A DNA stretch of 64,000 nt from Oegoconia quadripuncta (Eukaryota; Arthropoda; Insecta; Lepidoptera; Autostichidae). The stretch spans positions 14,111,618-14,175,617 of the forward strand of contig OX438759.1 of assembly GCA_949316235.1 (NCBI GenBank), given 5' to 3'. Within the stretch, counting starts at the first letter, position 1, and each line of letters starts with the position of its first letter. The position numbers were made by a program, and so were the translations under genes. This document shows positions 55,956 to 64,000 of the stretch, piece after piece. The notes under the pieces are model-generated. The model had not been told where the DNA came from. It did not search any database and saw nothing but the letters and a program-made list of their open reading frames with translations.

Positions 55956-56399
55956 CCAATCTAAAATATATCGTTTGACATAATTACATATTGAATTTTG
56001 AAATACTTGACACTTATAGGTCTATGAAGAAAAACTTCATAATCCTTATGTTACGTATACGTTAAAAAGAAACATAACTTTGAACTGGGTATATTCTAAT
56101 AACTTTCGCACGCGTCGTATTTTTTCAGACTTTTTTGAAATAGCTTTCTATTTCTTTGTACTCTCTAGGTAATCTAGCTTCCTCTCAAATTATAATAACT
56201 CTGAATATTTTCTATAAATTAAGCAAAAATCAAAGTTCTCTTTCCCTTCGAAAATTAAGTGATAGCATTTCCATATCGCGTCGCATCTAATTCATAAATA
56301 TTCTTTATTGCGCCAGAATATTACAAATCAAATTGTGTGCAAAAGAAAACTTAATACGAATAATAAATAAATTTTAAAAATAACCAAATAAATAACCTT
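55956..56399. other. Nothing recognised
   Basis: AT-rich spacer. Confidence 0.4.
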
Positions 56400-56590
56400 A
56401 CTTAAAGTATCATTTAGGAAAAATAGTGATAAACATGATGTCAATACAAGAAATAAAGATAAACTTGCAGGTCACATAAGTCGCCTCCGCGAAGTCAGTA
56501 ATTCATTCAAAGGGTTATGTATACGCTTTTTCAATAAGGTCCCAGTTGATATACAAAATCTTCCTCTCGATAAATTTAAAGATACAAAAT
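56400..56590 (+). mobile_element. LINE-A C-terminal fragment
   Basis: Very close to 35.70-35.88 kb: TAGTGATAAACATGATGTCA, ATACAAGAAATAAAGATAAA and GCTTTTTCAATAAGGTCCCA. It stops at AAATTTAAAGATAC, so it lacks the 3' untranslated part and is 3'-deleted. Confidence 0.8.
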
Positions 56591-56604
56591 GTAAATACTT
56601 TAAG

Positions 56605-56775
56605 CAATCATCATCATCATCACATCAGCTACATGACGTCCACTGCTGAAGGTGGAGGCGATTTCTAGAGCGACAGGTTTGAAAGCGGCTTGCATCCAGC
56701 GACTTCTCACCCTCATTCATCTGGTCATCCATTCACCTCGTGAGTGGACGTCCTACGCTGTCCCTTAAACAGTAT
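56605..56775 (-). mobile_element. Family O LINE 3' end
   Basis: ATCATCATCATCATCACATC, GACGTCCACTGCTGAAGGTG, CTTGCATCCAGCGACTTCTC and GAGTGGACGTCCTACGCTGT. The inverse of the ORF2 end seen at 34.03 kb, here with its (ATG)n tail (complement). Confidence 0.7.
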
Positions 56776-57433
56776 CATGTTACAATATAATAGTCCGGCA
56801 TTTATGGTTAAGATTAATATTTGAAAAAAGGAATGCGCGATTGATGGTGGAGTAACTGTATTTAATGTAAAATGCTTATTTTTTATTTTCAAAAATCTTT
56901 TTTTCTTTAATACTAAGTCATTAAATGTCATTTAAATTTTAGCTATACAAACGCCACATCGCGAAGTAAAAGACACAGCTCATTATTCGGTCACATTACA
57001 CTGCTGGAGCTTATCATCTGACAAAATTGTGTTTTTTTTTTCAAAATAAACTCCATTAGAACTAAAATACACTTTTAAATTTTCGAGATTCTGACTGATT
57101 GATATCCTGTGACAAAGTAAATAAGCAAGTCTCTGCGGAACCACTCTGTTTCTAAAACGACTCGGACTTACCAAGTTTTTGATGTTTCGGTTTGTGACGA
57201 AGCGTTCTCTTATAATGTTAGGGATGAACCTAAAGTCCGTTTATGAGTTCTCCATGAGGCCTTCGTTTGCGTGTAAACGAATGGAATCGAAGTTTTTATT
57301 CCTTTGTTTTATAAAAGCTGTAAAACAGTTTTATAAGATGCTGTAAAAGGGGGATAATGTTAATGCGATGTAAAATTGGTCTCGGTGGTCAGCCGATGGG
57401 GTGTGCGTTCATTTCGATGAGCTACCTTATTTA
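56776..57433. other. Nothing recognised
   Basis: Short minus-strand frames (56725-56931, 56983-57174) have no known motif. Confidence 0.4.
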
Positions 57434-57480
57434 CTCCCGACGCAAAAATAAGGGGTGTTATACATTTGAAGCGCCAAAAC
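57434..57480 (+). repeat. Family L fragment
   Basis: CTCCCGACGCAAAAATAAGG then GGTGTTATACATTTGAAGCG. Compare 35.14 and 37.43 kb. Confidence 0.5.
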
Positions 57481-57869
57481 GGCTTAAAAAATTAATATTA
57501 GGACTTAAACAATATTAGCCTTGATTTGTAGTAATAGTTTATTATTGTTTGTCTGGAGACAGTTCCTATTCCCAATTTATGTAAATCATTTTCATTTTAG
57601 ACAATATTAAAATGCAAGTTTCCAAAAGCACGCACGATTGAAGCGATAAATTTGAATACGGTTTTTAATTTTCAATATCTGGTGGTTCCGAGATTTTTCT
57701 TTACTATGTTTGATGCAAATTGGTTAAGCCGCAATCACACACACAGTTTGTTTAGTATATCTGGTTGATTTTTTTATAGACTGTGCCCCTGTTCACAAAG
57801 ACATCTAAATAACTTTGTTGTTTTTGAAGAAGTATTTATGGGACTTGTATATTTCGATGGCACAAATTA

Positions 57870-58070
57870 TGCCAAGTTTTGTGGGATACAAATTATAATC
57901 ATAGATAGAGCAGTTCCTGCGTATAAGAATGAGGATTCGAACAACCGTGACTAAAGTCCTATTGAATAACCCTTTGGGCACTACTTGGCACTATTTAAGC
58001 ACTCTTTTTTGACATTGTCAAAATAGCTGAATTCCACTTTGTGTATTCTAGCATCACATTTGTCTTTCAA
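57870..58070 (+). repeat. Family G interspersed repeat
   Basis: GTGGGATACAAATTATAATC, AGAATGAGGATTCGAAC and AAAATAGCTGAATTCCACTT follow the order of the 25.46-kb copy. Confidence 0.6.
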
Positions 58071-58735
58071 ACTGAAATATATAAAAAAATACATGTTTAA
58101 ATTTTATAATAACTAAGTAGGTACGGACCGATTAAGTAAAACCTACACTATTGAAAATTGGGTCATCAGTATGGTTCAATCCAATCATGATACACGCGTC
58201 TCCCATTGTTGGAGCACGGCCTTTTCTCACTGGGAGAGGCTATGGGCCTAATCCACTACGAGTTCAGACTAGTGGTCCCCTGACAGTCGCAGGCTATTAA
58301 GCCGCCACCAACTTGGCTTAACGATTGTCTTCAATGCGGGACCGACTACAAAATCAATAATTAAAATGCCACTAGTGGCACCCATCGGAGGAGTGACCAC
58401 GTCAGGCATTGCTTAACTTCGCTAATCGAAAACGAATACCAAAATCGATTGCGCCGTGAGTCCGTCTTATATCTAATCTAATAGTCCCACCAACACGACA
58501 GAAATAAGACTGAAAAATCCTGTTGTCCTTCCTAAATCTTTAGCACAGTCCTGTTATTATTATTTTTTATATATCAATAAATATTTATTTAGCACACCTA
58601 TATACTTACCTTTGTATTTTGTTGCTATTTTATAGATGTTATGTTTAAGTATGTATATTTGTCTATTGATCTTTGTATATATGTGTATGTAAATACATGA
58701 AATTTATTCACGTAGTTTGTATCTGCATCCCTATT
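58071..58735. other. Partly repeated, unclassified
   Basis: TGCTTAACTTCGCTAATCGA (58.41 kb) recurs at 51.49 kb. GGGAGAGGCTATGGGCCTAA (58.24 kb) looks like an old retroelement module, but no second copy is in the window. ATATCTAATCTAATAG at 58.47 kb resembles the tail of the 4.92-kb insert. Confidence 0.4.
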
Positions 58736-58850
58736 TAATACCGCACAACCTACCTATTTCAAATGTACTGTCCTTATACCCAAAGGTTGCGTGGAAGAAA
58801 CCTTATGGTCGCCAAATTGTAATATATTCTTTGCACCAAAATATTACAAT
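58736..58850 (+). mobile_element. Family K LINE 3' end, plus orientation
   Basis: CCCAAAGGTTGCGTGGAAGA, ACCTTATGGTCGCCAAATTG. The hairpin is decayed. It meets an oppositely oriented family K copy. Confidence 0.65.
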
Positions 58851-58975
58851 AACAGAGTACAAACAATAGGTCACGTACAAAGGTGGACTTATCTCTTTAA
58901 GAGATCTCTTCCAGTCAACCTGAGCATTGAAATAGGAAACTTAGTAAATTTGGGGTTTAGTAAAATTGTACATTC
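58851..58975 (-). mobile_element. Family K LINE 3' end, minus orientation
   Basis: GTACAAAGGTGGACTTATCT, CTTTAAGAGATCTCTTCCAG and TCAACCTGAGC are the complement of the 18.66-kb copy. The hairpin is intact (ATCTCTT with AAGAGAT). Confidence 0.75.
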
Positions 58976-59638
58976 TATTCTTACCACTTTTCTGAAACTA
59001 TATTTTCTTTTCTGTTGTGCAATAAAGTAAGTATTTGAAAAAATAAACCAGAAAAAAGAAGAACAAAAAACATTTGAAGTAAATATTAATAAATTCCGCA
59101 AAGATATTCCGCGAACAGTTCACAAAGCGCTTTGTAGAGAAAGAAAGGAAAGGGTAATAATCCGCAAAATAAGTATTACAAGTGAAAGAAGTTTTATAAA
59201 GAACTTTGTAAAGCTTTGCGGCTCTTTCGTTCGGCACTTGGCAGTGTTCAGTTGCTAAATGAGATATTTAATGCAGTTTTAACGAAGGACTTATAAAGTT
59301 TCTTTGACCTTTCATCAGCCTTTTTAAGTTAAATTTGGACGAGACAAACAGAAATTGGCAAATGTGATCGTTATTACTTTTTGGTGTTAGCTTTTTGTTG
59401 TAATGAGATGGGAAGCATTGTTTTAATCACAAGAGAGATAGGTTACTTGGATATTCGATAAATGTGAAACTTTGTGGCTTTGTGTGTACGTAGTATTTAT
59501 AGGTAGGTTATTTATTGTATACCTGAAACCTTAAATTAGTTTGGTCAGAAGCACGTATGGAATCGATTCCAGCTATAAAAATATGGGGTTATATTTTTTC
59601 TTAATTTATTATTTAAAAACTACCCTAATTGCAATATA
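58976..59638. other. Nothing recognised
   Basis: AT-rich; purine-rich AGAGAAAGAAAGGAAAGGG at 59.14 kb. No gene. Confidence 0.4.
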
Positions 59639-60331
59639 CAGGGTGAAATTTAATTCGTGTAATTCTTGTTTACTGATGACTCCACTCCTAATTACGACCA
59701 ACTTTCCTCTAGGAACCATAGTTAACCGCCACCGTGGCTCAATGTAAACAACATTGGGTTTACGATTCGGAGGTCGCGGGTTCGATCCCCAGCGGGGTAC
59801 ATTTTAAAAATGTCCGCCTGGCTAGCTACCACCATCTTATCTAAATCTGCCGGCAAGCAGCAATGCTAATAGCATTGTTGTGTTACGGTTGTCAGAGATA
59901 AGATAGCCAGTCCTCCAAATGTGTTGGGGTTTCCGGGTCAGTACGCTTCCACCTTCGACCTCATCTTCACTTAACATCAGGTGTGATTGAGGTCAAGTAC
60001 GAAACCGTCGTGCATATAAAAAAAAACAAAAAGGCGAATTCGATAAAAAATAAAGTAAACCTTTCTGAAACCAGCTTTAGTATGGAAGTCCAATAATTTT
60101 CGGCTGAATTCGGCTATGGTTCCTAGTGAAAAGTTGTTCATAGTCAGAGTGGAGTCACCATCCGAAATTTGTTGGACTACCTTATTAAAGGTGGTTTCAG
60201 AATGATTTATATTCTATGAGTAATCGAAATTTTTTAAATCGAATTCGACTATGGTTCCTTGGGGAAAGTTGTTCGTAATCAAGAGTGACGTCACCAGTTA
60301 ATGGGAATTACACGAATTTAAATTCACCCTG
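59639..60331. mobile_element. MITE-B, mariner-like, split by SINE-1
   Basis: Left end CAGGGTGAAATTTAATTCG and right end GAATTTAAATTCACCCTG are inverted, flanked by TATA on both sides (TA duplication). Subterminal inverted repeats include GGAACCATAG and CTATGGTTCC. SINE-1 occupies 59726-60026. Without it the element is about 390 bp and non-coding. Confidence 0.85.
59726..60026 (+). mobile_element. SINE-1 copy with internal deletion, inside MITE-B
   Basis: Head CCGCCACCGTGGCTCAATG and intact B box (GGTTCGATCCCC). The TTAAGTACTCGGTTTGG module is deleted. Poly(A) present. Confidence 0.9.
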
Positions 60332-60369
60332 TATATTAATGTATTGATGTAACAATTGTTGGTGATCCT

Positions 60370-60445
60370 AAATCATCATCATCATATCAGCCACAGATCG
60401 TCCACTGCTGAACACAGACCTCCCCCGATTTCCTGAGCGTCCGTT
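60370..60445 (-). mobile_element. Family O LINE tail
   Basis: ATCATCATCATATCAGCCAC, GATCGTCCACTGCTGAACAC and AGACCTCCCCCGATTTCC. Confidence 0.65.
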
Positions 60446-60471
60446 TGGAAATAATAATGATACCCACGTTT

Positions 60472-60553
60472 TGCCGCCAAACAGCAATGTTGATAGCATT
60501 GTTGTCTTCCGAATGCTTGAGATCAGATTCGGATTCTGTGATTGAGCTCAAGC
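60472..60553 (+). mobile_element. SINE-1 fragment, degenerate
   Basis: GCCGCCAAACAGCAATGTTG, ATAGCATTGTTGTCTTCCG and GTGATTGAGCTCAAG remain; the modules between them are deleted. Confidence 0.6.
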
Positions 60554-60727
60554 AGTTGCCTCGTTTGTCTCACGCGATGTAAGTAGGACAGTTGTATATT
60601 ATATGAATTTCCAGGTAGGTAACTATACTCTTTTGTGTATCAGTAATGCAATAATTTGAAAAGAATTCGTAAAAGAATAGCAAGTAATTTATCCTATTTA
60701 ATAAAAATAATCGTAGACCTTATCTCG

Positions 60728-60794
60728 ACATTAGTCCAGATTAAGGTCAAGAGCGATCCCATTCTAATTAAAAAAAAAAAAAAAAAAAAAAAAC
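60728..60794 (+). mobile_element. Degenerate LINE-B-like 3' tail with poly(A)
   Basis: AGATTAAGGTCAAGAGCGAT, CCCATTCTAATT and about 24 A. Confidence 0.5.
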
Positions 60795-60820
60795 AACTTT
60801 AAATTAATGAGTTATATGAG

Positions 60821-61000
60821 TAGTCTTCTTCAATTTAAGAGCTATGCTCTTGTCGGTGGAGTAACGACCATGTCTCTCTACTTTCCGCCCTCGTTTTAAC
60901 CTCTTGGTACGACACGACATTCACCTTCTCTTTCACTTGGTCAAAGTAATTACGCCTAGGTCTTCCCCTTCCTCTCTTTCCTTCAATCTTTCCCTCAATT
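60821..61000 (-). mobile_element. LINE 3'-terminal fragment, family I
   Basis: CTTCTTCAATTTAAGAGCTA, TGCTCTTGTCGGTGGAGTAA, CACGACATTCACCTTCTC and CTAGGTCTTCCCCTTCCTCT. On the minus strand part of it reads KVNVVSY-like residues. Best copy of the three. Confidence 0.65.
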
Positions 61001-61345
61001 ATGTTCTTCAAAAAAATATCATATGAGTAGTACCAATTCCAAATTCAAATTGATTGAACATCTTCGAATTTCAAATTAACAGAGCGCTTTCAAGTGTCCG
61101 GCCAGGGGCGGCCAACCGCAGGGCCGCAAGGAACCGTTAATTGTCGCAGAGATTTACGAGCCGAGGCCGTGTTAGCCAAATTGAAAGTTCACTATAAATT
61201 TGCATGCAACGGTAACATTACTATTAGTGCGGTGATTTATATAGTACCTATCTTCGCAAAGGCCAAGTCTGGTTAAATTATTGTGTCTATGGTATGTACC
61301 TACTACAGTCACAATCAAAACTCTTTAAAGCAAATTAACTTACAC
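61001..61345. other. Nothing recognised
   Basis: A short GC patch at 61.10 kb (CCGGCCAGGGGCGGCCAACC). No gene. Confidence 0.4.
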
Positions 61346-61348
61346 AAT

Positions 61349-61669
61349 GGTGTCGATTCGGATGTACAACGAACTAAACTAAATTTAAATTATATGTATC
61401 CTTTTCTAACCACTAATACATGAAAAGGACGACATATAATTAAGTCCTGTCAAATTAAGTAAAAGGATCAAAACAAGCACTTCTTTATCAATATTAGGTG
61501 TACACCTAGCGACGGCACGATTAAAATACTATGGAGCGACTTGTTTTGACAGCTCTTAACTTAATTTGACAGGACTTAATTTATAGTCGTCCCTTTCATG
61601 TTAATAGTGTTAGAAAAGGATGTATCTGCTTTAAATTTAGTTAGTTCGTTGTACATCCGAATCGACACC
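61349..61669. mobile_element. MITE-A, near-complete palindrome, AAT duplication
   Basis: A 321-bp element. The outer ends are identical for 29 bases (GGTGTCGATTCGGATGTACA at the left). Pairing continues, with small gaps, through ACGACATATAATTAAGTCCT and AATTTGACAGGACTTAAT for about 130 bases per arm. AAT flanks both sides (61346-61348 and 61670-61672). No coding capacity. Confidence 0.9.
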
Positions 61670-61672
61670 AAT

Positions 61673-61954
61673 TTCATGTTAGTTATAATTTTAAGGCCTT
61701 GTATTAAAAAAAAAAGTATATTATTTGTAAACGGAAAATAAAGTTCTCTTTTAAGTACTTATACAATACTATAAATTGTAAATTTTTGTAATCCTCCGAG
61801 ATAAAATGCGATAATGTCATCCAGATAAACCAAGCCAACTGTGTTAATAGCAAAACGGCTTTACCGACCCATTTTTCATCAAACATGGTTAGCCATGTTC
61901 TTACGAACCTTGCCCTGTGGTTATACATAAATATTGAAAGAAGAAATAGAAATC
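61673..61954. other. Nothing recognised
   Basis: AT-rich; the minus-strand frame at 61704-61928 has no known motif. Confidence 0.4.
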
Positions 61955-62110
61955 CCTCGAAAGACTATGATATTATTGAAATACATAAAAAATACTGTTA
62001 AATGCTATATATCTCCGAAATGGCATAACTGATTTTCATCAATCATGGCTAAGAACATGTCCCCTTAAAAAGCCCCTAATATAAAAAAAAACGGCACTCA
62101 AGTCGGACCA
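61955..62110 (+). repeat. Family M repeat
   Basis: ATCCCTCGAAAGACTATGAT, CCGAAATGGCATAACTGATT and ATCAATCATGGCTAAGAACA. The first two modules occur in the same order at 39.40-39.51 kb. Confidence 0.55.
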
Positions 62111-62315
62111 CGTATTACTGAGATACGTCCGAACAAATACTGGACTGACACACACACAAATATAACAGTCGTCATTTTTCCTCTGGGCTTATAAAGAAAG
62201 ATTTATTAATTTTTTGTGCAGTATCGGTGCTCGAATGATTTTGGTGGTTTCAACATTGTACTTTATGATTTTTAGAAAAACTACGAGTGCCTAACATATT
62301 TTATCTTAAAAATGT

Positions 62316-62405
62316 TTAAAGCTTAAGCTTTAAAAATGTAAAATGTGACTATTATAAGTGTACCCTGTGTACTTAGAAAATAAAGCATTTTTGATTTGAT
62401 TTGAT
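62316..62405 (+). mobile_element. LINE-A 3' tail
   Basis: AAGCTTTAAAAATGTAAAAT, GTGACTATTATAAGTGTACC, AAATAAAGCATTTTTGATTT then GATTTGAT. It matches the last 80 bases of the 35.7-36.2 kb copy and shows the (TTTGA)n tail more fully. Confidence 0.8.
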
Positions 62406-62587
62406 ATAAGTGAAACGAATTTTTGAACACCTACTGTACAGTCTGAAATAGCGCGGCATAATTCTATCTGTTTTTCAGGAAATCAAGAATGTTCTTCAAT
62501 AGTACTTTTAGTATATTGTTGAACTCATTAATTAATAATCAATAATTGTAAAAACTAACTATTCTGAAGGCAGAAGAAAACAAATAA

Positions 62588-62815
62588 ATATAAAGAAATA
62601 TTTTGGACACTTACGCGAAACCATCTAGTCCCAAACTAAGCCAAGCTCGTGCTATGGAAACTAGATAATGGATAAACATACATACATATTTATATAAACA
62701 TCCATGACTCTGGAATAAATGTTCGTATTCATCACACAAACATTTACCCCTCGAGGGATTCGAACCTGCAACCGTTTTTCGCTGACAGCGTCAATGTCCA
62801 CTACACCAATCGGTC
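62588..62815 (-). mobile_element. SINE-3 copy, full length
   Basis: AAATATTTTGGACACTTACG, CCCAAACTAAGCCAAGCTCG, GGGATTCGAACCTGCAACCG and CACCAATCGGTCG. About 228 bp; the B box is nearly intact. Confidence 0.9.
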
Positions 62816-63001
62816 GATTACTGTATGTAAATAGCTCTAGCTCCTCTATCTATGCTCTTTCACTTGCCATCTCATGATTTTCGTTTCATTTACTGAGTTT
62901 CGTTACATGCATTAATTACTTTGTGCTTAGTTACGTACTATTCTATTTAATTAGTATAAATTTAAATATAGGTATATATGATATGTATTATTTTTTATAT
63001 A

Positions 63002-63026
63002 TATTATTATTATTATTATTATTAAA
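63002..63026. repeat. (TAT)n microsatellite
   Basis: Seven to eight tandem TAT units. Confidence 0.9.
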
Positions 63027-63029
63027 TTC

Positions 63030-63140
63030 TTTATTGCACACAAAAATAAAATACAAAGAACATTTAACATAGACGATGAAGTGTACAAAGGCGGTCTTAT
63101 CGCTGATAGCGATTTCTTCCAGGCAACCTCAGTTAAAGAA
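63030..63140 (-). mobile_element. Family K LINE 3' end, minus orientation
   Basis: TTCTTTATTGCACACAAAAA, AGGCGGTCTTATCGCTGATA, GCGATTTCTTCCAGGCAACC. The hairpin here is ATCGCT-ATC-AGCGAT (complement). The ATT repeat at its left may be the tail. Confidence 0.75.
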
Positions 63141-63249
63141 TATTATGTATGTATGCTTGTATGTATTCAATTAATGTATGTATGTATATGGGTGACTTAT
63201 TTATTTAATTAAAATTAGTTTACCGCGCACGCTACCTACCTATCACGTG

Positions 63250-63390
63250 CGTAATGCTTCCTAACCCAAAGGTTGCTTGGAAGAGATCGCTTTTAGTAAT
63301 AAGGCCGCCAAATTGTACTATCCCCTTTTTTATTTATCGCTGTGTTATGCTTCTTATTGTTGTACAATAAATAATATTTTGTTGTTGTTG
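63250..63390 (+). mobile_element. Family K LINE 3' end, plus orientation
   Basis: CCCAAAGGTTGCTTGGAAGA, GATCGCTTTTAGTAATAAGG, CCGCCAAATTGTACTATCC and a TTGTTGTTGTTG tail after TGTACAATAAATAAT. Head-to-head with the minus copy at 63.03 kb. Confidence 0.75.
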
Positions 63391-63475
63391 TTTTGTTTGT
63401 AAATAAAAAAATATTCAAATATGTTCATGCGTTCGTTAGAAAACTTAATATTATTCAGGCCTGTACTGGTTTTAA

Positions 63476-63819
63476 CCGCCTCCGTGGCTCAATGTAAACA
63501 ACATTGGGTTTACGATTCGGAGGTCGCGGGTTCGATCCCCAGCGGGGTACATGTTTAAGTACTCGGTTTGGTTGGTGGTAGGGCATTTTAAATGTCCGCC
63601 TGGCTAGCTACCACCATCTTATCTAAATCTGCCGCCAAGCAGCAATGTTAATAGCATTGTCGTGTTCCGGTTGTCAGAGATAAGATAGCCAGTCCCCCAA
63701 ATGTGTTGGGGTTTCCGGGTCAGTACGCTTCCATCTTCGACCTCATCTTCACTTAATATCAGGTGTGATTGAGGTCAAGTACCAACCCGTTATGCATAAA
63801 AAAAAAAAAAAAAAAAAAA
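63476..63819 (+). mobile_element. SINE-1 copy, full length, near consensus
   Basis: Best-preserved SINE-1: intact A box and B box (GGGTTCGATCCCC), complete body, 3' end and about 21 A. The long A tail suggests a recent insertion. Confidence 0.95.
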
Positions 63820-63831
63820 GTAGTTAAAAAC

Positions 63832-64000
63832 CAAAAACCCTACAGCATATTTTGTATTTTGCGGGCGCCATGTTGTTTTTTTACTAAAACTGGTTAAGCC
63901 GTTTAGGCTACAGGACACAACATAGAAATCTACATACATACATAGATACACACGAAAACAATTACTTTCCTTCCTGGGGCAGTTGGATAAAAAACGATAA
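63832..64000 (+). mobile_element. Family F repeat, cut by the window end
   Basis: ACCCTACAGCATATTTTGTA, TTTTGCGGGCGCCATG, a (CATA)n stretch, and TTCCTTCCTGGGGCAGTTGG near the end. Matches 14.54-14.78 kb. Confidence 0.65.

Noticed and set aside
1..64000. CRISPR array, operon or prokaryotic island
   Set aside because: No regularly spaced direct repeats, no ribosome-binding sites or tandem ORFs; all repeat content is eukaryotic.
1..64000. Endogenous virus or LTR retrotransposon
   Set aside because: No long terminal repeats, primer-binding site, protease or integrase motif, or capsid-like frame was seen.

Overview
This window reads as intergenic or deep-intronic DNA of a lepidopteran insect (moth or butterfly). 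The evidence is the repeat content: tRNA-headed SINEs, LINE 3' ends with the typical lepidopteran tails, repeats starting CTAATATTATAAA, and many short palindromic DNA elements, all in AT-rich DNA with no operons, ribosome-binding sites or long open frames. The species cannot be named from what is here. No complete host gene can be supported. The longest open frame (156 codons at 37.7-38.2 kb) runs through two fused SINEs and is spurious. All protein-like sequence I recognise is the decayed C-terminal end of non-LTR retrotransposon ORF2 proteins.

Layout. 0-14 kb: a LINE tail at the left edge, a perfect 25-bp hairpin (1.5 kb), SINE-1 copies at 2.0, 4.7 and 13.2 kb, a LINE-B 3' end (3.6 kb), a palindromic MITE nested in its own family (5.4-5.7 kb), a LINE-A 3' end (7.4-7.9 kb), then about 4 kb without recognisable repeats. 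14-31 kb: many small repeats (SINE-1, -2, -3, family N, MITE-B, MITE-C, MITE-E) and one intact LINE C-terminus with a (GTAT)n tail (26.1 kb). 31-44 kb: the densest part, with MITE-B, a mariner-like MITE with TA duplication (33.07-33.41 kb), two SINE-1 copies in tandem, LINE-A, hAT-like insertions inside SINE-3, a SINE-1/SINE-2 fusion and a palindromic MITE at 43.0-43.4 kb. 44.3-50.7 kb: a repeat-poor stretch with three CpG-rich islands and a good minus-strand splice donor; this is the best candidate for host promoter or 5'-exon DNA. 50.7-64 kb: repeats again, with an exact 82-bp tandem duplication (53.3 kb), the best-preserved LINE C-terminus (54.4-54.7 kb), MITE-B split by SINE-1 (59.6-60.3 kb) and a near-perfect palindromic MITE (61.35-61.67 kb).

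How the elements relate. SINE-1, LINE-B and LINE-Q share a 3' core (CATCAGGTG), which suggests SINE-1 borrows a LINE reverse transcriptase. Family N shares its GTGACRTTATGTATGTATG tail with the LINE at 26.1 kb. Family K 3' ends carry a hairpin with a compensatory base-pair change. Nesting gives a relative order: SINE-1 and SINE-3 landed in older MITE-B copies, and a hAT-like element landed in SINE-3. Family letters are my own labels; none was matched to a database.
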